NCBI GenBank assembly: GCA_963577065.1
Contig: CAUYXJ010000001.1
Location: forward strand, 27,894-91,893
Source: CAUYXJ01 sp963577065
Lineage (GTDB): Bacteria > Chloroflexota > Dehalococcoidia > Tepidiformales > Tepidiformaceae
Reading direction: 5' to 3'
Length of the DNA: 64,000 nt
The first letter of the stretch is position 1; every line of letters starts with the position of its first letter. Under the pieces are notes generated by a model. It saw only the letters and a program-made list of their open reading frames with translations, was not told the DNA's origin and made no database searches. Below, piece by piece: positions 16,959 to 25,576 of this stretch. The translations under genes were made by a program, and so were the position numbers.

Positions 16959-17447
16959 ATGAGCGATGACGCCTTGCAGATGCTCCTCGACCGTCAGGCG
17001 ATCAGCGACACCGTTATCCGCTATGCCACGGGCATCGATAGGCGGGACTGGGACGCCTACCGCTCGTGCTTTACGGATGAGGTGGATATCGATTTCACGT
17101 CGTTCGGCGGCGGCGAGCCCCAGACGATGCGGGCGGATCAGTGGGTGGCGGGCGTGCGCGCCGGCCTCAGCGGCTTCGAGGCGACTCAGCACATCAGCAC
17201 GAACCACGTCATCACTCTCGACGGCGACGACGCGACCTGCGTTTCGTACATGCAGGCGCAGCACTATCTGCCGAACGACAAAGGCGACAGCGCGCTCACG
17301 CTCGGTGGGTACTACACGAACACGCTCGTCCGCACCGCGAGCGGCTGGCGCATCCGTCGCTGCCACCTGACCGTGACCTGGACGACGGGCAATCGCCACA
17401 TCTTCGAGCTCGCCCGGGAGCGCTACGCCGCAGCGCAAGGGGAGTAG
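16959..17447 (+). CDS. SnoaL-like/NTF2-fold protein
   Basis: A 162-aa protein of the nuclear-transport-factor-2-like fold: LLDRQAISDTVIRYATGIDR with RDWDAYRSCFTDEVDIDFTS is the hallmark N-terminal pattern of the SnoaL_4 group, and GYYTNTLVRTASGWRIRRCH the closing strand. Such proteins include dehydratases, isomerases and ring-hydroxylating dioxygenase small-subunit-like proteins; the substrate is unknown. A gap of 63 nt after menE suggests a separate unit. Confidence 0.85.
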   Translation: MSDDALQMLLDRQAISDTVIRYATGIDRRDWDAYRSCFTDEVDIDFTSFGGGEPQTMRADQWVAGVRAGLSGFEATQHISTNHVITLDGDDATCVSYMQAQHYLPNDKGDSALTLGGYYTNTLVRTASGWRIRRCHLTVTWTTGNRHIFELARERYAAAQGE

Positions 17448-17485
17448 CACCGGCTCGCCCGCTCAGTCTCCGAGCGTGGGGTCGG

Positions 17486-18082
17486 CTATCCAGCGCCGTC
17501 GCTGGCGGGCGCGGGTGCTACTGACGAGAAGGCTCTGCGCCTCGTCAGGACATTGCGCCAGCGGTCGACCAGGCGGGCGATAAACGCTTCCTGCTGCTCG
17601 CCCAGGTCCTCGAAGGCCACGTGCAGGACGGCCCCCCGCCAGGACTCCTCAGAGGCAACAACGGCGCAATGGAGCTCGCACGTGGCGCCGCCGCTCTCAA
17701 GCGTGAGTAGCAGTCTCTCGCTCGTAACCGGGGCGGCCGTTTCGATCGCGACCCCTCCCGTCGAGACATCGATGACCACGGCCGGGTGGCTCGCCGCGGG
17801 GAGGGAACTGGTGATCACGCAAGGCCACCAAACCGGATAGTGGCGCTGGGCGCGGCGATCGACTGAGCGGTGCCGGGCCTGTGCCTGCGGGGCCGGCGCG
17901 CCGGCCCCTTCTCCACCTTCGCCGCTCGGGCTGGAGTTGCCCGCTGGATGCGGCTCTTGGCCCTCCAGCCGGAGGCGTAGCTCGCGCTCCGTGGCGTTGA
18001 TCACCGTGGCGTGGACCGGCTTCAGTGGACCGTACTCGCCGACAAGGCGGATGCGCTGGCCCGGCTCGAACCGTTCGCTCAT
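17486..18082 (-). CDS. PilZ-domain (c-di-GMP receptor) protein
   Basis: A 198-aa cytosolic protein. The N-terminal domain (about 1-55, FEPGQRIRLVGEYGPLKPVH) resembles the YcgR-N-like flagellar-brake fold, a Pro/Gly/Ala linker follows, and the C-terminal PilZ domain starts with RRAQRHYPV and continues VVIDVSTGGVAIETAAPV, the D/NxSxxG c-di-GMP motif. It is encoded beside the GGDEF-EAL gene, so the two probably form a second-messenger module. ATG 18082 is chosen by homology; the frame is open upstream. Confidence 0.82.
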   Translation of the reverse strand: MSERFEPGQRIRLVGEYGPLKPVHATVINATERELRLRLEGQEPHPAGNSSPSGEGGEGAGAPAPQAQARHRSVDRRAQRHYPVWWPCVITSSLPAASHPAVVIDVSTGGVAIETAAPVTSERLLLTLESGGATCELHCAVVASEESWRGAVLHVAFEDLGEQQEAFIARLVDRWRNVLTRRRAFSSVAPAPASDGAG

Positions 18083-18137
18083 GTCGTAGATCTCGGCAGC
18101 TTTGGACGGTCCGAGAGGGCGGGCAACCCCCGGGTTC

Positions 18138-19876
18138 TTAGGCGACCCGGTATGACCGACCCGCCGAGGCGATGGATCGATCGAGCAGGACCGCGAACTG
18201 CTCCGGCGGGATCGGTTCAGAGAAGTAGTGCCCCTGACCGCGGGTGCAGCCAACCTTCCGCAGGTAGGAGATCTGCTGGAGGGTCTCCACCCCTTCGGCC
18301 GTCACCTGCAGGTCGAGCGCGGTTCCGATGCGGACGATCGCGTCAACGATGGCGGTGGCGCGGGGGTCGTTCCCGATCGCGCCTACGAAGAGCTGGTCGA
18401 CCTTGAGCGTGTCCACGGGCAGGTGCTGCAGATAGCTGAGGGACGAATAGCCCGTACCGAAGTCGTCGATCGCGAGAGCGACGCCGAGCTTCTTCAGTTG
18501 CATGAGCGTATCGACCGTCGCGGGGATGTCCTCCATCAAGGCACTCTCGGTGAGCTCGAGCTTGAGCTGGCCGGGGGGGAGGCCGCTCGAATCCAGGGCT
18601 GCGGCCGTCCGCGCCACCACGTCCGACTGCTGGAACTCCGTGACCGAGAGGTTGACGCCGACGACTGGCGACGCGCCGGAACGTGCGCTCATCGCGGCCG
18701 CCTCGCGACAGGCCTGCTCGAGCACCCAACCGCCGATGGGAACGATGTCGCCGGTGCTCTCGGCCATTTCGATGAAGTCGGCGGGCGAGAGCAGGCCGCG
18801 GCTCGGGTGGTTCCAGCGCAGCAACGCCTCCATACCCATGATGTTTCCCGTCACGAGGTCGACCTCGGGCTGGTAACGAAGCGCGAGCTGTCCCCGCTCG
18901 ACGGCGCGGTGGAGCGCCGAGTTCAAGTCAACGTCCTCAACCGCCAAGTCTTCGTGTTCGGGCCGGAACATGACCGCGCGAGCGCGGCCCTCGGCTTTTG
19001 CTCGGTAGAGTGCAATGTCGGCTTTGCGGAGGAGGTCGCCCATGCTCTGGGCACGGTCTTCGCTCACGGCAATGCCGACGCTTGCGGTGGTGAGGAGCTC
19101 GTGTCCGGCGACGCGAATCGGTGCGTTCATCCGCTCGGTGATCTCACCGGCGACCGCGATTGCGCGCGTGCGCGCGTCGGCCCCCGCACCAGCACCGTGA
19201 ACTCATCGCCACCCATGCGTGCAACCATGCTGTCCTTGCCCGCGGTCGAGGCAAGCCGGCGGCTTGCGACCGACAGAAGGCTGTCGCCGACGTCGTGGCC
19301 GAGCGTGTCGTTGATCAGCTTGAAACGGTCGAGGTCGACGAAGAGGACGGCTACCGCCCCGGTCTCCTGTTCCTCGGCGATCGCGCGTTCCAAGCTCGAC
19401 ATGAATAGGGCGCGGTTGGGCAGGCGCGTGAGAGGGTCGTAGTACGCGCGGTGGAGGAGGTCGCGGCGATGCTCGCCGAAGCCCTGGGCGAGGCGGTTTA
19501 TCGCTTGGCTGAGATCGTCGAGTTCGCGAAGGGGAGAAGCCGCGATCCGGCGTTCGAGCCGGCCGCCCGCGATCTGATCCACGGCGGCGGTTGCGCTTTG
19601 GAGGCGGCGTGAGATCTGCAGCGAGAGGGTGAGGGAAGTCACCGCCGCCATCCCAATCACCGCCCGGATGGTCCAGCTGACGGACAACGTTCCGGGGAGG
19701 TCCTGCGTGAGCGCGAGCATCGAAGAGCAGGTGATCAGCGCCGCGATCGGCGCGAGCCAGGTCAGCGGCACGCGCAGTCGCTGCGCCAGCGCCTGCGCGA
19801 CCAGCCGGAGAACGCGTGGGTGCCGCCCAATCGGACCTAGGCCCATACCGCGATCCTCGGCAGGGAGTGGCCGCAT
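18138..19876 (-). pseudogene. GGDEF-EAL c-di-GMP turnover protein, frameshifted
   Basis: One gene read in two frames. The N-terminal part runs from ATG 19876, which overlaps the MFS stop (TGATG). It has two transmembrane segments (LTWLAPIAALITCSSMLAL and IRAVIGMAAVTSLTLSLQI), a HAMP-like helix (ELDDLSQAINRLAQGF) and a GGDEF domain with intact RMGGDEF. The C-terminal part has a complete EAL domain (MEALLRW, NLSV, ELTESALMED, DDFGTGYSSLSYL, TAEGVETLQQ). Adding one G to the G5 run at 19181-19185 (C5 on plus) joins them as LVRGADARTRAIAVAGEITE. All catalytic residues of both domains are present. It is either a real null allele or a sequencing error; if intact it would be 579 aa. Confidence 0.85.
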
Positions 19877-21192
19877 CAAGACCTTGGGGCAGGCTCCGGT
19901 CCCGATTCGCCGGGGTTGGTCTGCTCCGCGTCCGTTCCCTCGGCTTCCCCGTCGGCGAGCACCTCTCGGCGGTTCTCGCGCAGCCAGAGGGCGAGCAGCG
20001 GCGCGCCTATCACGGCCATTGCGATGGCGGCGGTGCGGTAGGCGATCGGAAGCCCCTGGGCATCGCCGACCGCTCCCATCAGCGGCTCCATGCCCGCGAC
20101 CATGAGGCTGAAGAGGAGCGAGTAGATCGAGAGAATGGTCGCCCGGCTGGAACTCGGAATCCGGCGATTGAGGTAGTCGGAGATGACCGGAAAGCTCATG
20201 GCGAAGACCATCGTCGTGAGGGGATAGAAGGCGAAGGCGCCGAGGTGGTCGAATGCCCCCAATCCCACGGCCGTCGTCAGCACCAACAGCGGCATGAGGA
20301 CGATCACCCGGCTGAGGCCGATTGCGGCAGTGACGCGGTAGGCCGCGAGGGAGAGCCCGATCGCGAGCAGCTGGCCCGGGATCAGGAACCAGCCGAAGTT
20401 CCCGTAGCCGACGGCGTGGCTCGCGAGGAACGGCTGGGCGAGGATCTGCATGCTTACGCCGATGCCCATGACCACGGCCGCAAAGAGGAGCATGGCGCGC
20501 ACCGCCGGGCGTCCGAAGGCAATGCGGAAGGCCTGCTTCGTCCCCGCGAGGTACCCCAGCTGCTCTTCGCCGTCCACGAAGCGTGGCGGCTCGCGGAAGG
20601 TGAGGGTGATGCCCCACGCCACCACGATGAGCGCGCCGCTCCCCACCACGGGCACCCAGAGCGTGGTCATTGCCGCCAAGGGGGCGCCCAGCGCCAGCCC
20701 AAGAATGGCCCCGGACGATTGCACCGCGCGCATCCGGCCCCACAACTTCTGGTATTCACCCTCGCGGCCGAGGACGCGGAGCGAGTCGTAAAAGAAGGCC
20801 GCGTCGGCCCCGGAGAACAGCGTCCAAGCGACCGCCCAGATCATGTACGAGAAGAGGAGGAGGACGAAGTTCCCGGCAAGGCCGAAGACGATCACCGCGA
20901 CCGCGTTGATCGCGGCGCCGTAGCTCAGGGAGGCCTTCCGCCCCCAACGGTCGGCCACCGCCCCCGTCGGGACCTCCATCACGATCAAGAGCAGCCAGAA
21001 GGGGGCGTCGAGCGCGGTCACCTGCGTCAGCGAAAGCCCGCGCTCGTCGATCAGGTAGATCACCCAGATCGGCAACCACAGTTGGAAGTCGATGAAGAAG
21101 CGAAAGAGGTAGAAGCGGTTGATGTTCGCGCTGTACGCGCGGGCGTCGCTCTCGGAGAGTGCGGTCGATAGCGTGGGACCGCCGGCGGTCAC
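19876..21192 (-). CDS. MFS transporter
   Basis: A 438-aa major-facilitator protein with about 12 hydrophobic segments. The loop 2-3 signature appears as ADRWGRKASLSYG after the second helix, and the N-terminal NRFYLFRFFIDFQLWLPIWVIYL is like drug-efflux or uncharacterised MFS families. The hydrophilic C-terminal tail (about 30 residues, Glu/Pro-rich) is not conserved. Substrate unknown. Start GTG 21192. The stop overlaps the GGDEF-EAL start, so the two are co-transcribed. Confidence 0.85.
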   Translation of the reverse strand: MTAGGPTLSTALSESDARAYSANINRFYLFRFFIDFQLWLPIWVIYLIDERGLSLTQVTALDAPFWLLLIVMEVPTGAVADRWGRKASLSYGAAINAVAVIVFGLAGNFVLLLFSYMIWAVAWTLFSGADAAFFYDSLRVLGREGEYQKLWGRMRAVQSSGAILGLALGAPLAAMTTLWVPVVGSGALIVVAWGITLTFREPPRFVDGEEQLGYLAGTKQAFRIAFGRPAVRAMLLFAAVVMGIGVSMQILAQPFLASHAVGYGNFGWFLIPGQLLAIGLSLAAYRVTAAIGLSRVIVLMPLLVLTTAVGLGAFDHLGAFAFYPLTTMVFAMSFPVISDYLNRRIPSSSRATILSIYSLLFSLMVAGMEPLMGAVGDAQGLPIAYRTAAIAMAVIGAPLLALWLRENRREVLADGEAEGTDAEQTNPGESGPEPAPRS

Positions 21193-21444
21193 CCCGACAT
21201 TCCCAAAGGTGGGTCCTCCAGTGACGCGGCGAGCAAGGAGCGTAGGCGCATAGGCGGGCGCTCATCGTACGCCGACCGAGGGACGTGATCGGCCCAGCAG
21301 GGTGGCGCGACCGTCAGCGAGGGTCGGGGCTCGCCGGTTCGCGACGGAATCTCTGCGTTCTCGCCTCGCCGGTGGCTCGAGGGGAAGCCGCGGGCGGGGA
21401 CGCCCGTTGGCGGCGCGGGCCGCGATGACCGTGGTGGGAGGGGC
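21193..21444. other. Intergenic stretch, no gene recognised
   Basis: About 250 nt between the MFS start and the stop of the VOC gene, which lies on the same (minus) strand. It should hold the MFS promoter, but no clear -35/-10 pair, repeat or RNA was seen. Confidence 0.5.
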
Positions 21445-21906
21445 CTAGGCGATCTCGCCTCGCGCCCACTGCCCGGTCGCCTCGCGGCCCTGGATATCGA
21501 GGATCTCGATTCTTATGGCCATCGGACTCTGCGTGTAGGCCCAGCCACCAGCGCGGCCGTCGGCGCCTACGCCCGCAGCCTCGACTGCGTGCCCTAACCC
21601 TTCGAGCCGTTCGATCTCTGCTTCGACATCTTCGACGTAGATGCCGATGTGGTGGAGCTGGGAGCCCGGCGTCGCTGCCCAGACCGTTCCCGGAACAGCC
21701 TCGACCAACTCGAGGAAAATCGGACCTTGCTGCGCGTAGACGACCGATAGCGGAACTCTGGCGACCACGCCCGCGGTGCGGACATCGAGTTCGAGGTGCC
21801 GCGGGGTCGTCCAGGTGACGCCGTAGACCTCACCAACCTCCTCCATCCCCCGCTGGAGGTCGGCCGCGACCAGGGCCAGGTGGTGGATGTCCTCGGGATG
21901 GATCAT
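21445..21906 (-). CDS. VOC (glyoxalase/methylmalonyl-CoA epimerase-like) protein
   Basis: A 153-aa one-domain VOC protein: DIHHLALVAADLQRGMEEVG at the start (metal-ligand His in HHLAL), IFLELVEAVPGTVW in the middle and HHIGIYVEDVEAEIERLEGLG in the second half, ending in AIRIEILD. This arrangement resembles the methylmalonyl-CoA epimerase/glyoxalase_4 branch. ATG 21906 has GGAG 9 nt upstream. A nine-copy AGCGC repeat lies 50 nt upstream. Confidence 0.82.
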   Translation of the reverse strand: MIHPEDIHHLALVAADLQRGMEEVGEVYGVTWTTPRHLELDVRTAGVVARVPLSVVYAQQGPIFLELVEAVPGTVWAATPGSQLHHIGIYVEDVEAEIERLEGLGHAVEAAGVGADGRAGGWAYTQSPMAIRIEILDIQGREATGQWARGEIA

Positions 21907-21955
21907 TTCCGGCTCCGTCTCACCGCTGCTGCGGGCGGGCATGGCCCTCCGCCGT

Positions 21956-22000
21956 AGCGCAGCGCAGCGCAGCGCAGCGCAGCGCAGCGCAGCGCAGCGC
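21956..22000. repeat. Pentanucleotide microsatellite (AGCGC) x 9
   Basis: Nine uninterrupted copies of AGCGC (45 bp) between the VOC gene and the small lipoprotein gene, in the upstream region of the VOC gene. Confidence 0.95.
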
Positions 22001-22039
22001 GAGTCTACCAGTGCCACTTCGCCGCTGGCCTGGGTCCGG

Positions 22040-22372
22040 CTACTCCGGAAGGAGCGCACGGCAGGCTTCCGGCAGTGCCTCGCCCACGCTCGCGTCACGG
22101 ACGCAGTCTCCATCTGGGGCGGCGCAGAAACGCCGGACCGCGCCCGCGAGGACGTACTCGACCTCGATCGGACGCTCGTCGCCGCCTTCGCGGAAGCATT
22201 CGAAGGTCTCCCCTGCGGCGAGGACGATCGGTTCGTCGGCCGTGGCAACGACCGTTCGGAGCCCGGCCACTTCCGTCTCGAGCGCCTCAATCGTCGCTGC
22301 GGAGTCGACAAGGGGCACGAGCGCTTCCTCGCAACCGGCGAGAAGCAGGCTCGCCGCAAGCGCGGCGACCAG
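22040..22372 (-). CDS. Small putative lipoprotein (start codon probably out of frame)
   Basis: The minus frame encodes VAALAASLLLAGC, a signal-peptide core with a canonical LAGC lipobox, then CEEALVPLVDSAATIEALET and about 75 acidic, Ala-rich residues. No function is recognised. The only in-frame start for the signal peptide is CTG 22372. An ATG at 22380 (MRL) is one base out of frame, and adding a single base near 22370 would give MRLxVAALAASLLLAGC, a normal signal peptide. So the gene either uses CTG or carries a single-base deletion. It follows the P450 gene by about 30 nt. Confidence 0.5.
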   Translation of the reverse strand: MVAALAASLLLAGCEEALVPLVDSAATIEALETEVAGLRTVVATADEPIVLAAGETFECFREGGDERPIEVEYVLAGAVRRFCAAPDGDCVRDASVGEALPEACRALLPE

Positions 22373-22400
22373 AGGCGCATACCGCCAATGGGGCGAGGCC

Positions 22401-23726
22401 CTAGTTCCTCTTGTCGAAGGCTAGGTTGAGCTCCCACAGTCCCAGCATGACGCCCGGCTGATGGGTGAGGTCGTTTTTGCCGGGGGCAAGCTCGATCTCG
22501 TCAAGGCGGTCGAGCAGCACGTTCGTGGCGATGTTCTGCTCGAGTCGTGAAAGGCCGGCGCCGGGGCACGCTCGCTGACCCTGGCCGAAGGTCACGTGGC
22601 GGCCCGGGCTGGGCCGGTCGAGGTCGACCTGATCGGCGTTGGGGTACTCCTCTTCGTCGCGGTTGCCCGCTCCGTAGCGCAGATGGATCACGGACCCCTT
22701 CGGGATCGTCACGCCCTGGACCTCGATGTCCTTGATCGGGCGACGCCCGGAGAGGCCCTGCGTGGGCGCGTAGAGCCGGAGCGCCTCCTCAACGAAGAAG
22801 CGCACCTTCGAACGGTCGTCGCGGAGGGTGTTCTGGAGTTCGGGGTTCTGGGCGAGGAGCATCGCTTCCGCCGTCAACGCGTACTGCGTCGTTTCGTTCC
22901 CGCCGATGTGCATTCCGTAGGCGACGCTCACGACCTCGCCATCGGTCAGCGGCCGCCGATCGTCGCCGTACTCCACCTGCGTGAGGTAGCTGATCATGTC
23001 GTCCTTCGGGTTGCGTCGCTTCTCTTCGACCTGCTTCCCGATGTACTCATGGAAGGCGACGAGGGTGCGCGCGTTCTCGGCCTCGTCCTCGGGGGGCAGC
23101 AGGTTGCGGTGGGTGGAGCCGAAGACGAAGCGCCGCACCTGCGCCTCCTCCCACTTGCGGAGGGTGGGCATATCTTCCAGGGGGAAGCCGAGAATGGTGG
23201 TGATCACCATCTGCGGGAGCGGTGCAGCGAACTCGGTGACGAGCTCGACCTCGCCGTTGTCGATCCAGCGATCGACCAGTTCGTTCACGTAGCCGGTGAT
23301 CATCTCGCGATTGCGCTCCGCGCCGACGGCGCCCACCCACGGATTCGTGAGCTGCTCACGGTGCCAGCGGTGCTCCTTCATCGTCGGCCGCAGAGTCATC
23401 CCTGCGTCCAGGGTGTCGCCGAAACCCTCTTCGCGAATGATCTCGCGCTCGACCTCCTGGCCGACGCTCTGCTCGCTGTAGCGAAGCGGGAAGTTCTCGA
23501 AGTCGCGCACGATCCGCGCCACATCCTCGTACTTGGTGACGATGAAGGCGTCCGTGTCGGGCGTATCGCCGCCGCCTGGGATCCGCAGGACGGGCGCCTC
23601 TTCGTGGAGGATGCGGTAGGAATCGAACCAGTGCTCCTGGGACCCCGGCGCGAACAGATCGACCTCTTCGAGGCTCATCGGGCACGTTGCCTGGGCAGTC
23701 TGTTCACTCTTGCTCGGGGCTGACAT
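22401..23726 (-). CDS. Cytochrome P450
   Basis: A 441-aa soluble bacterial P450 monooxygenase. The heme-binding loop is FGQGQRACPGAGLSR with the thiolate Cys at about residue 387. The K-helix ExxR is EEALRLYAP, and the I-helix oxygen-activation region is AYGMHIGGNETTQ. The I-helix has G-N-E-T-T in place of the usual AGxDT, as in some steroid/CYP-like groups. Substrate is unknown; ferredoxin and reductase partners are not adjacent. The putative lipoprotein gene follows closely. Confidence 0.95.
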   Translation of the reverse strand: MSAPSKSEQTAQATCPMSLEEVDLFAPGSQEHWFDSYRILHEEAPVLRIPGGGDTPDTDAFIVTKYEDVARIVRDFENFPLRYSEQSVGQEVEREIIREEGFGDTLDAGMTLRPTMKEHRWHREQLTNPWVGAVGAERNREMITGYVNELVDRWIDNGEVELVTEFAAPLPQMVITTILGFPLEDMPTLRKWEEAQVRRFVFGSTHRNLLPPEDEAENARTLVAFHEYIGKQVEEKRRNPKDDMISYLTQVEYGDDRRPLTDGEVVSVAYGMHIGGNETTQYALTAEAMLLAQNPELQNTLRDDRSKVRFFVEEALRLYAPTQGLSGRRPIKDIEVQGVTIPKGSVIHLRYGAGNRDEEEYPNADQVDLDRPSPGRHVTFGQGQRACPGAGLSRLEQNIATNVLLDRLDEIELAPGKNDLTHQPGVMLGLWELNLAFDKRN

Positions 23727-23888
23727 AGAGGACCTCCGCGGCGGCTTCAGCTGCGCCCCGCCCAGACATCTCGTCCGGTCCTGACGGGGGCGACGGCTCG
23801 CAGACGCATTATCACGCAGGTGTCAACGGCTTTGCATCCGACGGCTCACGCCTTTGGGGTCCGGGTGCCTAGCGCGCGAAGGGCTCGC
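23727..23888. other. Intergenic stretch upstream of the P450 gene
   Basis: About 160 nt. On the minus strand it holds TTGACA (23826-23821) and GATAAT nearby, but the spacing between them is only about 7 nt, so no confident promoter is called. Confidence 0.3.
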
Positions 23889-24668
23889 CTAGGTGGCGTT
23901 CCCAATGAGGGAGGCGACGAAGCCGATGACCTGCAGCAGGATGAATGCCGCCAGCAGCTTCGACCACCAGGGCAGGCCGAGGAAGAATCGCCAGGGCGAG
24001 CCGGAGCCGCGCTCGCGCGGCGGTTCCTCGCGGTTCGGAAGCTCCAGGGGTGTAATCGGGTCCGGGGACGAGGGCCGCGTGTCCAGCGGATCTGGCGCGG
24101 GGCTGGTCGCGATCGTTCCACTGCGGCTTTGGCCGCAGCCGACGCAGCGGACGCCGGCCCCCTTGCCCTCTTCGTACTCATGCCAGGAATGGATCCCGAC
24201 AAGGTGCTTCAGTCGCTCCAAAAGGTGGGGCGTACCCAGCTCGGATCGAGACGCATCCGCCGACTCTGGTTCTTCCTGCGGGGCTCGGCCGGCCGGCGCG
24301 GGCTCCGCTCGCGTTCGCGCGATTTCCGCCGGCTCAGGGGCCGTCGAAGTGGGAACGGCGGCCTCGCCTTCCGCCGCCACGGGCTCGTTGAACACGGGCT
24401 CCGCGGGGCCGCTGAAGTCGCCTTGAGCTAGGGCATCAGCCAGTGCGCGCCGCCCGGCCTCCGTCGTCTCGCCTTGTTCCGAGATGCCATCGCGGAGCTG
24501 AGCGGTCGCGCGCACGATCTGCTCGTCGCTGTACTGGCTCAGGTCGTAGCCCCGCCAGCGCATGGTCTCGCGAATGCGGCGCACCTTGGGCGAGTCGAAA
24601 CGCGGGTCCGAGCGAGCGCTGCCGCTGCCGCCGCCACCCAGTCCCAGGGCTCGGAGGATGCGGCTCAC
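23889..24668 (-). CDS. Uncharacterised tail-anchored protein with disordered middle
   Basis: A 259-aa protein of unknown function. Residues about 25-85 (DSPKVRRIRETMRWRGYDLS, YSDEQIVRATAQLRDGI) are a compact helical region. Residues 85-145 are Pro/Ala/Glu-rich and probably disordered. A short segment HSWHEYEEGKGAGVRCVGCGQS carries one CxxC, possibly half a zinc ribbon. The C-terminal 25 residues (WWSKLLAAFILLQVIGFVASLIG) form a single membrane anchor. No family is recognised. Confidence 0.6.
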   Translation of the reverse strand: MSRILRALGLGGGGSGSARSDPRFDSPKVRRIRETMRWRGYDLSQYSDEQIVRATAQLRDGISEQGETTEAGRRALADALAQGDFSGPAEPVFNEPVAAEGEAAVPTSTAPEPAEIARTRAEPAPAGRAPQEEPESADASRSELGTPHLLERLKHLVGIHSWHEYEEGKGAGVRCVGCGQSRSGTIATSPAPDPLDTRPSSPDPITPLELPNREEPPRERGSGSPWRFFLGLPWWSKLLAAFILLQVIGFVASLIGNAT

Positions 24669-25057
24669 GGTGCGGTCACCTGGGACCGCCGGCGACCGGC
24701 GACCGCGGGATCTGCTGATGCGAATTCGCGACTGAGTCGGCAGGCGGGAGTGGTCATCGACTCCATTGTCTACAAAACGAATCGAACTGTCGCTAGGGTC
24801 CTGCCGCGAACCCTGCCGAAACCGCTGCGGCCGGCCGAGGGCTGCGCCCGCTACATCCGTCGCGCCCGCGGCCTCAGGGGTGCGAAAAGGCGCGTTCGCA
24901 TTCGGATCAGCCCGAGCCGCGCGACTTTGACGGGCCCGGGGCCGCCGTCGTGCCGCAGGGTCTCCTTGTGCTGGCGCGCCCCTCCCAGAAGTTGGATCGC
25001 GCTGTCACTCGCGCCCTTGCCCTGGCCAGGCTCAGGCGCAGCTGGCATAGTCCCGCG
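24669..25057. other. Gene-free stretch between divergent genes
   Basis: About 390 nt between the tail-anchored protein gene (minus) and the VOC gene (plus). It contains a locally lower-GC patch at about 24757-24800 that could hold promoters, but no clear boxes, hairpins or RNA were recognised. Confidence 0.4.
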
Positions 25058-25567
25058 GTGGACGCGACGCTCGGCGCGATGCGACAGCTCGGCTACGCCG
25101 TGAAGGATGTGGATGCCTGGGTCCGTACGTATCTCGACACGGGCATTGGCCCGTGGTGGGTGAACTACGAGGTCCAGCCCGAAGAGTTTGCGTACCGTGG
25201 TGCTGAGAGCGCGGCCCGTTTCGCCTGTGCGGTTTCGTGGTCGGGGCCGCTCATGCTTGAGCTGATCCAGCCGCTCGATGAACTGCCTTCGCCTTACCGG
25301 GACTTTCTTGAAAGCGGGCGCGAAGGCCTCCAGCACGTCGCCCACTTCCCGGCGGACTACGAGGCCGGCGAGCAAGCGCTGCTCGGCAGCGGCTACGAGA
25401 AGGTCCTCGACGGCCGCAGCGGCGGCTTTCGCTTCACCTACTTCGAGCCGCCGGGTGCGGGTTCGGAGACGATCGAGCTCGGGCGGCTCTCGGCGGAGAC
25501 GCGCGAGGGGCTCGATGCCCGCCAGGCCGTGTGCGCGGCCTGGGACGGCAACGAGCCCCTGCGCTAG
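25058..25567 (+). CDS. VOC family protein
   Basis: A 169-aa protein: MRQLGYAVKDVDAWVRTYLDTGIGPWWV is the glyoxalase_4 N-terminal pattern seen in VOC proteins of hydrocarbon and steroid pathways, LMLELIQPLDELPSPYRDFL carries the metal-site Glu, and GLQHVAHFPADYEAGEQAL starts the second half. Substrate unknown. GTG 25058 is preferred over ATG 25079, but no strong ribosome site distinguishes them. Confidence 0.8.
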   Translation: MDATLGAMRQLGYAVKDVDAWVRTYLDTGIGPWWVNYEVQPEEFAYRGAESAARFACAVSWSGPLMLELIQPLDELPSPYRDFLESGREGLQHVAHFPADYEAGEQALLGSGYEKVLDGRSGGFRFTYFEPPGAGSETIELGRLSAETREGLDARQAVCAAWDGNEPLR

Positions 25568-25576
25568 CGGCCCGGA

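Noticed and set aside
23809..23826. A -35/-10 promoter for the P450 gene (TTGACA with GATAAT)
   Set aside because: The two boxes are only about 7 nt apart, far from the 16-18 nt needed, so they cannot form one sigma-70 promoter.
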